A stretch of 64,000 bases of DNA, taken from positions 13,022,503 through 13,086,502 of the forward strand of contig JANCRA010000007.1 of NCBI GenBank assembly GCA_024362935.1, read 5' to 3'. Of the stretch, positions 26,701 to 37,254 are shown piece by piece. Position numbers and translations under genes: made by a program. The DNA is from Setophaga petechia. Taxonomy: Eukaryota; Chordata; Aves; Passeriformes; Parulidae. Numbering within the stretch: the stretch's first letter is position 1; every line of letters starts with the position of its first letter. The notes beneath the pieces were generated by a model. That model had not been told where the DNA came from and made no database searches. It saw only the letters and a program-made list of their open reading frames with translations.

Positions 26701-29682
26701 CCCTCAAAGCAAGCCTGACATTCCCTCCTGCCTTGTGCCAGCCCTCACTGCACATTGGCTGACTAAGGCACATAATGAAGCATCCTTATGCCCTTACTCA
26801 AAGGAACAAGTTCCCACAGAAATATCTCCAGACTTTAATCTACAAGTGCAAGAGACTGAAAAAAAACCAACAAACCAAAAGCCAAAAAGGTTATCTGAGA
26901 CAGAACTGCAGAAACTCCTCATAAAGATGACAAGGAAATGAATTTTTTTTTCCTCCCCTTGCCCTCCCCCAGTTTTAGCAATATTAACAGGAAGTAAAAA
27001 CAAAACAAGCAAGTAAAGACACTTCAACCAGGTCAAATGTGTGTTGAAGCAAAGGTAAGAAACCACTTAAAGCTCTCACAGGATTATAAGCCCCTTTGAC
27101 AGGTCTGATAATTTTAAAGGCTTAATTCCATTACAGTATCTGGCAGCCTGCAAGGGCACATTTTACTAACCATAGGCCACCAGGTCATAATAGATGCTGA
27201 CAGAAAACATCAAAGGTTAAGTAGGCTGTAAGACCAAAAAACATTTCAAGCTGCACAGTGCCAGCAATGTTAACTACGGAGCTGTTTGAGAGGAGAAAAC
27301 AATGGCTGAGTCTTGCCCTCACCTGCAGTCCCAGGGAAGCCCAGGAGAATGAGATGGCCAGGATGACCTGTCCAGACCATGCTCCTGTGACATGGAAGTG
27401 TCTTTGGCTGTGTCAAAGCCCAAATTTCCTATCTTACTTAAAACTCAGAGTGCAAGATCAGATTAATTAAGCTGAAGAAAACATATCCACACAATAGATT
27501 TCACTAGTCCTCTTCATCTGGCAAACACAGTGAGTAGCTGCAGCTGGAGCAGCAGGGCTGGAGGCATCCTGGCAGCTCAGGTCAGGCAACCTGCAATTGC
27601 CTCTGTGCAACACTGGAGCACTCTTGACTTGGAAAAGCAGCGCTCAGATTCTTGCTGTGATGAAGATCTAAGCCAGCAGTTTAAACAATTTAGCAAGAAA
27701 CAGTAATTTTGCCTTCAATATCCCACAAAACTTACTCAAGCACTGCAACGTAACCACAGCAGGTGGCAACGCTTGCTTCAACTCCCCCTGAGAGTATTTA
27801 TGCAACTTACACATGCAGTTAAAGCTCCAATATGTAATTTGCATTGCTCACTCTTGAGGGGTGTCTAGATACAGCAACAATGGCCATAATCACAGACTTA
27901 ATCTTATTTCAGCCACTAAATATGAAACCTAATATTTGACATTCCAAACTAGTGGAAAGAAAGGTAATGCATAGATCATTTCCTGTGTGCATGGAAGAGG
28001 CTTGGAAACTCCTCTCTTCTGCATACTGGCTTTCTACAAGGCACTATGAGAATATACACAAATAGATCTTCTGCTTTTTCTCTCCTCTATGCAAAAGAGC
28101 TCCCCTGAATGACATCTATCTGGATAATAAATTGCCAATACCACAAACAATTAAATTAGAAGCAGTTCAAAATGCAAGGGGGTGGGAACTAACTACTGAC
28201 CAAATCTGACATACAAATAGCCTGTTAATTTGTCAGCAAGCCAAAATAAATGGAATGGGCTGGCTACAGGTGCAGGTAAACGCCTCAAAAATAGGCATCA
28301 ATAAATCATTTAGCTCTCTATAACATTTTAGCTTACAGTCATTTAACAAGAAGGACATTTTTGCCTTTGCAACATGATTCATGAGTGCTTCAAGTGAGTC
28401 ATTTAAAGTCAGCACTTAAGATGGGACTTTAAAACTTCCATTTTTTGATCTCCTATAACCTACACTTAACCTAGCAAATATTATAAACTGTATCCTCTGT
28501 TCTGCTTATCACAAAATACAAAATCCAAGATTATGGGGTATTGCACACTAATGATCAACTCTCCAAAGCCCCAAACTCTCTCTGTGAGAGAATTCATATC
28601 CCTGCCATATTTTTGTTAATGTAGAGACAAAGAGGAAGTTTGCTGCATGTCAGGCAAGTCAGACAGGAAACATCCTAGTTTTACTAGATGTGTCTACAAA
28701 GACAGCAACATGATAAAAAGAGTGGGTCATCACATATTATAAATGTGTTCCTTGCAAGTAAAAATCACTTGGTCCTCATAATTTTCCCTCTCAAGTGCTT
28801 CTTGAAAAAGCCAGTCTGCAAATAACTGTACCGTCAGCTCAAAGACCATCTGTGGGGCTGTGTTTCTATCAAAATGATACAAGGTGTCACAAACAGTAGC
28901 AGACAGACACTTAACTGAATGTTCTAAAGAAGGTCAGTCTTGTACTAAAGCCAGAAACACAAAACACACAAGGACTATGTACGCTTCCATTTTGCAAAAA
29001 TCTTAAGAGCATATTTGCAAGTTGTAAAGTCATTAAGTAAAAAAAAATTAAAATCTTCCATTACTAATGGACAAAGACCATATATAAACTCATACGAACA
29101 TTTGTTTCTAACCTGATTCTACTGCAACTTTGCTGTAATGAAGCATATGTCTTGACAGACACAAATTACTTCAAGGACCTTCCAGGTACATCAGCCCATT
29201 AAGGAACTACAGTATTTCCACCCCAAGGAATAGTTAGAAAACATATATAACATTTGGAAAGTGGGCTGAAACAGGGCAATTTAATAGTACTCATCTATGT
29301 GCAAGACAACTGGTTTCTAAGTTTCTTCCAGACTAACCTCTCAATTGCCCTGTTGCTGGAAAAACAGTAGGAATGCAAAGGTGTATAGGAACATGAAGAA
29401 CTGCAGGTTGTCTCCAAAAATATGGTATTTTATTACACCTAGCAGAGAAGGGAGTTTTTACACACTTACAACTTCCCATGACAGCCAAGCACATTGCCAA
29501 ACACACATTACAAACCTGAGCTAACAGGCAAATCAGGACAGAACCCCAGTTGAGCACCATAGTTCACTAAGGTGCTCCCAAACTTCATGAAAAACACAAG
29601 CAGCATGACACAATTCTGCAGAGTATCTGTCTGAGCAGGAAATCTGGAGTTAAAACCACTGACAGCAGCAAAATGAGAAGGC
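20725..29682. other. Noncoding AT-rich DNA
   Basis: About 9 kb without a recognised gene. A-rich runs lie at about 21,888-21,908. A possible noncoding exon at 26,973-27,054 is listed separately. A minus-strand segment near 25,590-25,656 ends in a good donor (CCCTG|GTGAGT) but its acceptor is poor and two frames are open, so it is not called. The part near 28.1-28.4 kb is rich in ATTA-type motifs and may be a conserved element. No RNA genes were recognised. Confidence 0.5.
26973..27054 (+). ncRNA. Possible noncoding or UTR exon
   Basis: An exceptionally strong acceptor (a pyrimidine tract of about 27 nt ending CTTGCCCTCCCCCAG) is followed after 82 nt by a strong donor (GCAAAG|GTAAGA). All three frames contain stops, so if spliced in, it would be a UTR, lncRNA or poison exon. 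There is no transcript evidence. Confidence 0.2.
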
Positions 29683-29880
29683 TGAGAAGTACCCGTAGCA
29701 GACCCCGCTAACAGAACCAGAGAGACCTACAAGCTGCTCAAGGCAGTCAAATAACAGCCTGTGATCAATAGAAGCAAATACTGCTGGCAGATCAAGCAGG
29801 ATCAAGACTACATAAGCCACTGCAATCTGTATGAATAAGTAAATCATGACAGGCTCCTCTGAAAGCCATGCTGTTAGGCT
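29683..29880 (-). mobile_element. L2-type LINE reverse-transcriptase relic
   Basis: Read on the minus strand from 29,847, an open stretch contains VVLILLDLPAVFASIDHR followed by LLFDCLEQLVGLSGSVSG. This lines up with palm motif A and the following helix of L2/CR1-clade reverse transcriptases (consensus style: LVLLDLSAAFDTVDH… LL…L…VGISGTVLNWF). The first motif-A aspartate (DL) is kept, while the second acidic position of the AFD part is altered, and the conserved tryptophan after the GISG-like motif is lost. The frame stops soon after and no other domain is intact, so the copy is dead. L2 is the autonomous partner of MIR, which fits the two MIR-like relics in this window. Confidence 0.65.
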
Positions 29881-32800
29881 GATGCTTGAAACCTTAACTT
29901 TCTAAAACAGTTGGATAGTGTCAGTAGATAAGACAGTAAAAGTACTGTTAACACCCTTCTTTCAAGTCTGGCCTGCTATACGGATACCCTCCCCAGTATA
30001 TTTTTTTCTTTTCCTACTACATATTAATGCAGAAATAAGGTTGTTAGTAAATGTTAAATATTTTGAATCCCAAAAGCAAACAGCAGGTCAGTAAAACTGG
30101 TTAGCACAGCTAACTGAGAACTGAAGTGAGTCCTGTGACAAACTCCTGTTAGTTCTCCCTGTTACCTTCTAAGGCTGACCACAAAAAGAGAGTCAATAAG
30201 TAAAGGAGTGCTTTTTGTGAGAATCCCAGCTCTTCCCATCTGCCCTAGTTCTCCTTCTACTGAAGCTCTACTCACTTTATTTGTAACTAAGTTAGGTCAG
30301 AATGATTTTGAAAATCCAGTACAGACAGTTTTAATGATAAGATTGTGAAAGAATGAACCTCTCCAGGTACTGTAACACTATATCCAAACAGCATTCTAAC
30401 AAGCTTGTATTCACCAACAATTGCGGGATTTCAGCTTCCAGGATCTCAACAGAGAGTCCAGCTTGCCTGCCCCCTGAAACTTAATTTAATAGATGCAAGG
30501 TACACTGAGGAGGTATAAAAACCATGAACTACTAACAACAAAATTCAGTTTGAGGATTAGAAGTTTATAAACAAACATTAAGGGGTTACTCATCAAAATG
30601 TTGAGAGCTGTACTTTAGTTACAATAAAAAACAAGAATCAGGAGCTTAGCTGGCAGTCAGAACATCTTATTGGTACTAATAAAGACAACTGAGAACAAAA
30701 TTAACTTCTTTTTTTTTTTTTTTAATGAAATAGGTAAAACTGTCATTGGTTGCACTGGATTGCTGTCAATAGAATGATCCCAAACAGCCTAAGACTCAGG
30801 ATTAGTAACACACAAACATTCCAGAGAATATTTAAGAATGATCTAGGTCAAGAACTAAAGAAATGTAAAGTATTTATTAGAGGTAGACTGAGTAGCAGCC
30901 TTCCACACTACTGAAGTAATTACTGTCCCAATATCACTCATTTTTCTTTACAACTATACTTTATCTTGATTTTAAAGAGAAAATTCTTCAAGTAAATTCT
31001 TCAATTAAAAATAGAAATAAAAAACCTGCCTGTGATCTTTCTGGGTTTCTCTTCTTTCCTTCCCGGATTGTCAGTGAAAGCCAGACTGGCTGGCTGCTTT
31101 CTCCCTGATGATGAATGGATACACACTCTTCCCCATGCCTTAAAAGCTATTACTGCTTTGCTTTACTGCACATTGGTCTACCTCTCACAATTAGTGAAAC
31201 AGCCATTTCATTTGAAGGCTAGCTCAACATTTTACATGCTGGTTTAAAAGGTTTTGCTCAGTAACTTGAAATTGTTTTTAGTTACTTCCAAAACCACTGT
31301 TTTATATACCAAAACAATTGTTTTGCCTCAGCATTTTAGAAGAAGGTATACCCCGTGGAATTTTGGTTCCTATCCTGCTGTTAGAAGAGCCAAATGATAT
31401 TAACTTAATATATTCTTTTAAGTGTGTTAACTTTTAGTTATTGTTAATTAATTTATTTTTTGTTTTGCTTACTTCAAAGAAACAGCCAGTAACACCATAC
31501 TACAGTGAAACAGATGTCATGTCTACTGGTTTATTTCACAGAACTTTCTGGTTTCCTCTGGAAAGGCAGTACAAGGAAAACAAACTCTAAGAAATTTAGG
31601 GGACGCACAGTGGGGTCATTTGTTACATGATTTTTTTTTAAGCCCTCTGGATATGTCTCTGCTGTGTCTTGCAGGGTACCAGAAGCAGTGAACCATCTGC
31701 TCAGCCTGCACAGCTCTCCCCATGCCCAGCAAGGCTTCTGAGTCTTCAATTAGATCACCCAGCTCTGCTTGCACTGAACAACACTGCAGCAATAGCTGAG
31801 CAGCGCTGGGAGGAAGCAACTTTTCCCCACCTCTTTTATTTTTTCCTTGAGCAAAACCTTGCTGTCCAGCTGCTTACAAGCAGTTTCAGGGCAGTCTGCT
31901 AGGAGCAGCTTCTTCTGCTGCTCCACCCTAGAGAAAGCACAAGTTCCCGTAGGCAGAGCAGCCTCAGAGGAAGGTATTTCCTGTGGCACTTGGTTCTCCA
32001 ACTGAGAGGAACCAAACCAGAGAGTGCCTTCGCTGAGATCTCTGAAACATAACTTTAACAATGTATCACAAGGTGAAGTGTTTGGGTTATTTATTTTCAG
32101 TTGGTTAGCTCCTTCCCTGGTTAGCTCTTTCGATACTTTTAAATATAATCTACAGTGTATTCTTTTGTTATGAGAAAAAAAAGTTAGGGTTGTGCCATCC
32201 CAGAGCGTGACAGTTTCCTGATGGCTTCACTCTAATGATTTTGGTCACTGTTGATCAGCAATATCCCTTTTGCTGATGTAATAGTCATGAGAAAGCAGCC
32301 TTGCATTGTCACAGTTCCAGTGACAACTGAGGATAATGTGGGAACTTCTGTGTCCTCAGCTTACCTCGTGACATAGAAAAACACTACTCTCTTGTCTTAG
32401 TTACACATCTTGTAATTGCAGGGGCTTGGGGCATTGGATTCAGAGACTCTCTTGAACTAATTGCTGTACTAACTCTTATGGCAACAGTAAGCCTGTTTTG
32501 CCAGACTATTCTCTCTAAACTATCTCACTGTAATTAATACAGCACCTGTTACTACAACAACAAATTGTTTATTCACTGAGCCTAAGTGCCCTCTATTTTT
32601 CTCTCATTGCTGGTTTGCATGCTCTGCTTCTTTGCTTTATAACCAAAAGCTGTCCACTACACATGGACAAGCTTTCTTTGGTGTTCCTGGAATATTCATC
32701 CAGCACAAGGGTCCCAGGACTAAGTCCTACTTTCAGTACAAGGAATATCAAAAGAGTGCACGTGTTTCACTGAAATATGAACACAGCAACATGTCAGCCA

Positions 32801-34333
32801 GGATCACAGAGACATTGACACACACAGCTTTGACATTTGTACCCATTCTACTATGATCTACGCAAGATTAAAGGCTTATGACTACATTTCAAATTTCACT
32901 TATGATCAATATTTTCAGTTGCTAACATGAACTGTAGTACCTCACTCATTCAGATGACTTCTTTACTAGTGAAATTTCACTGCACTTGCAGACGTATTTC
33001 CCCAGGGATTTTCTGATGGCTCCTCCGGAATGGGGTAAGGGTGGTGTTAACTTAACAACATTAAGTAGTTTTTTAAATCAAACTTTGACCATAAATTTGA
33101 TACCAAGCCTTTGGTAACACTCTTCTGTTCACTTAAACTGGAGCATTACTGACTGAGTTCTACTGAAATAAATTTACATAAACCCAAACTTTTTTCCCCA
33201 TGTTCTATTGCACTTTAGCTGCCATCTCAGTTTAAATGCTAAGCAAAAAGAGGAACAAAATTCTGCTAAGCAGATCGGTGACAGCATGGAGAGACATGCT
33301 TCTGCTCAACTCAGAGGCACTTCCACTTTTATGCATGATTAGATGCTGATAAGTACTTTATTACCAATATATCTGTAATAAACTTCCAACTTGAACAAAA
33401 ACTACAGGAATTATTAGGCAACGTAGAGCAATTTTAGCTGGATCTTAGTTTTATGTACTTCCATTACCAAGTAGTGTTTCAGTCATGCTAATTGCTTTTC
33501 CTAGGTCACCCCACCCTAATGACCTGGTTAGCTTAACCTGAGACATGACTTCTTGAAAAAACTGTCTCCACAACTGTAACTTTTAATTCTAAAATCTACA
33601 TATTTGCAGAGTGAACACTGTCTTTTATAGTATTATGAGCCAAGGTAAGTTGTCATAAATGTGGGTTCAATTTAACCAGTTTAGCCTATGAGATGTCTAC
33701 AGAAAGCATTTATTTCATCAAAAGATGACAGATAGTAAGGGATTTTTAACTGGATTTATAATGGGCTCACCTGAACTCAGGACAAACAGTCAGTATGACT
33801 GAAGTTACAACTTGTTTTGACAGTGGCTTTAGTGGCTCCAGAATCCCTGATGCTACTTTATGCAAAGTCTATTTTACCTTACACAGCGATTTGACCGATT
33901 CAAAGAGCTGTTATCTACAATAGCAACCTCTCTTCCCCCAACAGACCGTGCTGTCAACATCTAAATTGCAAACACTGAAGCTGTAAAGATCCTTTGCATT
34001 TTTTTTGGCATACACTGATATGCTATTTTACTAAGTTTTTAAATACTATTTGCATTAAGCCAACTAACTAAACTAAACAATAAAACTAATGTCCGAAATT
34101 CCAGTCTGCATCACTAGTTTTAAACTTTATGATAACTCCTTAAATAATATGCTAATAAATCAACCTTTTCAGTTTTTTACACAGGAAATGAATAAACAAG
34201 ACACTTGTTACTACTCAGCATAAGGGGCAAAAAACTTGTCAGCTAGAGTACCCGAGACTGTCATTGACTAATACTACTTTGAGATCTTCTATGAAAGCAC
34301 TTGCCACAGATGTGAGTTCTGCGTGGCAAGGTC
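29881..34333. other. Noncoding AT-rich DNA
   Basis: No recognised gene. A T15 run lies at 30,709-30,723. Short segments with good splice signals near 33,006-33,034 and 33,611-33,645 are reported as findings only. A TTTATAAA motif sits at 34,334-34,341, just left of the CpG-rich block, and could be a TATA box, but no initiator or exon is evident. Confidence 0.5.
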
Positions 34334-34479
34334 TTTATAAAGACGGCAAAAATGAAATGGTGGCAGCAGTATTGTCACTGCTGTTTGCAGAACAGCTTGT
34401 CACGTTCTGACAGTGCCAGACAAGCTAAAGTTACAGCAAAGGCCGCTGCTAACCGGTGTTGCCTTTTGGTGGTGTGAGC

Positions 34480-34800
34480 GCAGATGCAGGCAGCAGGGCG
34501 CGGGCCGAGCCGCAGGGTGCGGGGCAGGGCAGGGCAGAGCCCGCTGCCATCGCTGCCAGCCCCGCGCCGCCGCTCCCACAATGCACCCGCTCCCGCACAC
34601 ACACACAGACAGACACACAGACACACATGGGCACGCACACGGGCACAGGCTCTCCCGGGGCGAACGCGCTCCAGCACACGGCCCCGCTCCCGCACGCACG
34701 GCCGCCGCCCCCCCGGAACCAACTTACCCCCGAGTTACATCCCATTCACCAGCCCGGCTTCCTCTGCCGCCCCTCCTCTGCGCGCCTGCCTCTGCTGCTG
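34480..34800. promoter_or_regulatory. CpG island with CA-rich core, possible promoter
   Basis: About 320 bp of GC-rich sequence with frequent CpG (for example GGCGCGGGCCGAGCCGCAGG, CCCCGCGCCGCCGCTCCC). It contains a CA/CAGA microsatellite. All six frames are largely open simply because stops are rare in such sequence; I do not call the 256-codon plus-strand frame a gene. Together with the denser island 1 kb to the right it forms the best promoter candidate in the window. Confidence 0.5.
34596..34647. repeat. Imperfect (CA)n/(CAGA) microsatellite
   Basis: Runs of CACACA are interrupted by GACAGA and GGGCACG units inside the CpG island. On the minus strand it reads as a TG tract able to form Z-DNA. 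Confidence 0.9.
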
Positions 34801-35308
34801 CAGAGAGGCCACATATGTCTGCAAACACTTCTAGGCAGAAAGCAGCCAGTGCAGAACAAAGACAGCCGGGGTTGCCTTCATCTCAGTACAAGGCAGCCAG
34901 GAGCTATTTTCAAGCTTGTTCGCTCTCCCCCTCTGAGGGCACCCTGCTCTGTTTCTCCCTCTCTCTCTCTCCTCTTTGCCTGTCCAGCTACTGCACAACA
35001 CGCATCAATTATTCATTGCTTGTCTCCCGGTTTCCAGGCAAAACCAATCACAGATGGAGTCTTGCTAATGGGCTCATGCCGTACTTGCCAACAGGCTATT
35101 TGTGCTCAAGCTACAACCCTCTAGAGACAATAAAGAGAATCAGGTTAAGCTTTAAAACTTCACACGTACGCGAACAGACCTAAAACGGCGATAGACATGT
35201 AAGCATCCCTATGACATTGCTTCGGAGTACGTCTTTGGCATACAGCATGGCAGAAGGCTGCTGTAAATCTTCCGAAAGGGCTTTAAGAAAATCAAACACT
35301 CAGAAAAA

Positions 35309-35315
35309 TCTCACC
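35309..35315 (-). other. Strong minus-strand splice donor between the CpG islands
   Basis: On the minus strand CATGCAGCTGAG|GTGAGATT is close to the ideal 5' splice site. It lies about 500 bp downstream, on that strand, of the dense island at 35,780-36,190, where the end of a first exon would be expected. The sequence upstream of it on the minus strand has no long conserved frame, so the exon would be mainly 5' UTR. A plus-strand acceptor/donor pair (TTTTCTGTCTCTAG … AGAGAG|GTATGT, about 34 nt) overlaps this area, so direction is unsure. Confidence 0.35.
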
Positions 35316-35419
35316 TCAGCTGCATGTTACTGATATTGATGGTTCTCTTTTCTGTCTCTAGTGATCCATGTCTCGCTTTCCCATTACACAGAGAGGTATG
35401 TCCTTCTCTCATTCTCGTG

Positions 35420-35456
35420 CACACACGCGCACACGCACGCACACACACACACAGCC
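35420..35456. repeat. Imperfect (CA)n microsatellite
   Basis: CACACGCGCACACGCACGCACACACACAC-type tract with CpG interruptions, lying between the two CpG islands. Confidence 0.9.
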
Positions 35457-35779
35457 ACAGCCACTTTGCCAGAAGGAAGAGAGAGAAAGAGAGGAGGAAA
35501 AAAAAAACCACCCAGGCAGCTCACATTTCAAACTTGCAAGGAGGGGTGGTGCTTAAAACGCTAGGACAAAGCCTCTGTCTCTGGCACCCAGTCAAAACAC
35601 TAAAATAAATCCCCTCGATCAATTAATTGGAAGCAACACTTGTTCGAGCCCGCGTAATAAACCATTAAGGGCACCGGGGCTGAAAAGTCTTGAGATTTGG
35701 GAAATCTCGTACCCTCGCATCCCCCCTACCCTGTTTGCTGAATGCTGTTGACTAAATCCATCAAACTAGTCATGCTAAT

Positions 35780-36190
35780 TAGCGTCCAGGGCAGCCTCGG
35801 CGGCGGAGCAGCGCCCGGGGCGGGCGGCCCCCGCGGCCGGAGTTTCCTTCCGGACCGGCCGCCGCCCCGCGCCGGGCAGGAGGTACCGGCGGCCGGAGGT
35901 AGCGGCGGGCCGGGCAGGAGGTACCGGAGGGCCGGGCCGGGCGGTCGCTGGAGCGGCGGCGCCGGCTGCGGGCCCCAGGGCGCCCCAGCGCTCCCGCCCG
36001 GCGGAGCGACAGGCGCCGTCCCTCCGCCGCCAGGGGAAACTGAGGCAGGCTGGCGGGCTAGGGCTGCCACCGGAGCCGCTGTCACCTGCGGGTCCGCCCG
36101 GCCCGGACAGGTGCCTTGGGCTGTGTTTGCGAGTTCAGGTCTTCACCTCGGCCGGCCGCACACTGCTCCCCAGACAACACCCGTCCCCAC
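35780..36190. promoter_or_regulatory. Dense CpG island, likely promoter
   Basis: The most CpG-dense block of the window, with runs such as GGCGGCGGAGCAGCGCCCGG and CCGCGGCCGGAGTTTCC and several GC-box-like GGGCGG/CCGCCC motifs. Such islands mark the promoters of housekeeping and developmental genes in vertebrates. Candidate first-exon ends are seen on the minus strand (35,315|35,314, GAG|GTGAGA; weaker at 35,730, ACAGG|GTAGGG). On the plus strand a strong acceptor follows at 36,802. A divergent promoter is therefore possible. Long frames on both strands here are an effect of base composition. I cannot identify the gene. Confidence 0.6.
35872..35927. repeat. 18-bp direct repeat with 38-bp period in CpG island
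   Basis: CCGGGCAGGAGGTACCGG occurs exactly at 35,872-35,889 and 35,910-35,927, suggesting a small GC-rich tandem duplication inside the island. Confidence 0.85.
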
Positions 36191-36289
36191 GGCACTGCCA
36201 GCTCGGGGCTGCCCATGGAAGAGTTTTAATTTTAAACACGTCCAGCTGTGCCTGCGATGGTCAGCGTTTCAACTGACAGTGCCGAAGGG

Positions 36290-36305
36290 AAAAAAAAAAA
36301 AAAAA
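36290..36305. repeat. A16 homopolymer
   Basis: Uninterrupted A-run directly after the CpG island. No SINE or retrocopy body is recognisable before it. Confidence 0.9.
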
Positions 36306-36802
36306 GGCAACAAACAATCAACCCCCAGGAAGCTAATGTGACAATTCTTTGCTGCCTCTCAAAGGGAAAACTGGCAGTTTAAGTTGTGGCCAGCCGAGCA
36401 CCAGCCTTTTCCTGCCACCCTCCGCGGTGCAGAGCCACTTCCTTCCCCCCACAACCTGCACAAAGTCACCTCCACCTCTTAAAGGTGCATCCGGCCCCCT
36501 CGCAGTGAAGCAGTCGGCAGGTTCCAGCGAGAAACAAACAAAATACAAACAATAGAAACAGGAGGACTTGAAAAAAATACTGTCACTCCAGCAAAATTCC
36601 TTGCAATGAAAAAAATGGCCCCAGCTTCCCTTGCCATGCTTACAGTCACTTAACTGTGCTTCCCAAACACCTTAGCAGAGAGTTGGCAACATGACAGATT
36701 GGAGCAGCAAACTATCACAGATATCAAAGAGCAGCTCTTCTCTGAAAAATGATTCCACAAAAAAGCATTGTCAGATTTCATGTTCTTTTTTTTTCCCTCC
36801 AG

Positions 36803-37254
36803 GGAATCCACTGCAAACAGCTAAGAGTAATGTGTGCTCTCACTTAACTTCCACTCCTGATGCAGGATCTCAAGGTCAGCCTGTCAGACAGGGTTATTGC
36901 TTTCTCTCCACGGCCATCAGACCAAGCAGAACTGCAAACCAAACCCTCCACACTTTCTGCAATCTCAGAGCTGCTCAAGTGTGGCTGAAGGAACACTTCA
37001 CAACAACACAGCTGCCACAGGTGGTGCAGGATTCAGTGCTGGGCCACTGTCCCGAGTCTGTACAGCCTGGGCAAGCCTTCAGCTGGGTCCTTACAGATGC
37101 AGGTGGACCCATGGGGCTGCTGGGACAAACTCTTACACAAAATACAGTTTGCAGTTGGTCAAATCTCAGATTTAGTCACATGGAAGAAAAGTACAGAACC
37201 TTACACAATTTTTTCATTGCCTTTCAGAGTAGACAGATTGTTAAGGAGGTGTAA
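36803..37254 (+). CDS. Open frame behind a strong acceptor, unknown (tentative)
   Basis: A near-ideal acceptor (TTCTTTTTTTTTCCCTCCAG, ending at 36,802) is followed by a frame open for about 450 nt to a TGTAA-type end at 37,254. The same frame is open upstream to an ATG at 36,691 with an A at -3, giving up to 187 codons. The translation is Ser/Thr/Gln-rich at first and contains LRAAQVWLKEHFTTTQLPQV and, near the end, EEKYRTLHNFFIAFQSRQ. I recognise no domain, signal peptide or membrane segment. It lies about 600 bp to the right of the dense CpG island, so it could be a second or terminal exon of a plus-strand transcript. A frame this long is uncommon by chance at this base composition but not excluded. 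Confidence 0.22.

Noticed and set aside
26660..26720. Sequence TTGAGTCCAACCTCCCTC resembling the CR1 3' region
   Set aside because: Too short and without the CR1 terminal octamer repeats.
34413..35183. 256-codon plus-strand open frame across the CpG island
   Set aside because: Several overlapping long frames exist on both strands here because GC-rich and CA-repeat DNA lacks stops. The translation is low-complexity and has no domain.
35726..36341. Long frames on both strands in the dense CpG island
   Set aside because: Proline/glycine/alanine-rich translation of CpG-rich DNA on both strands; a composition effect.
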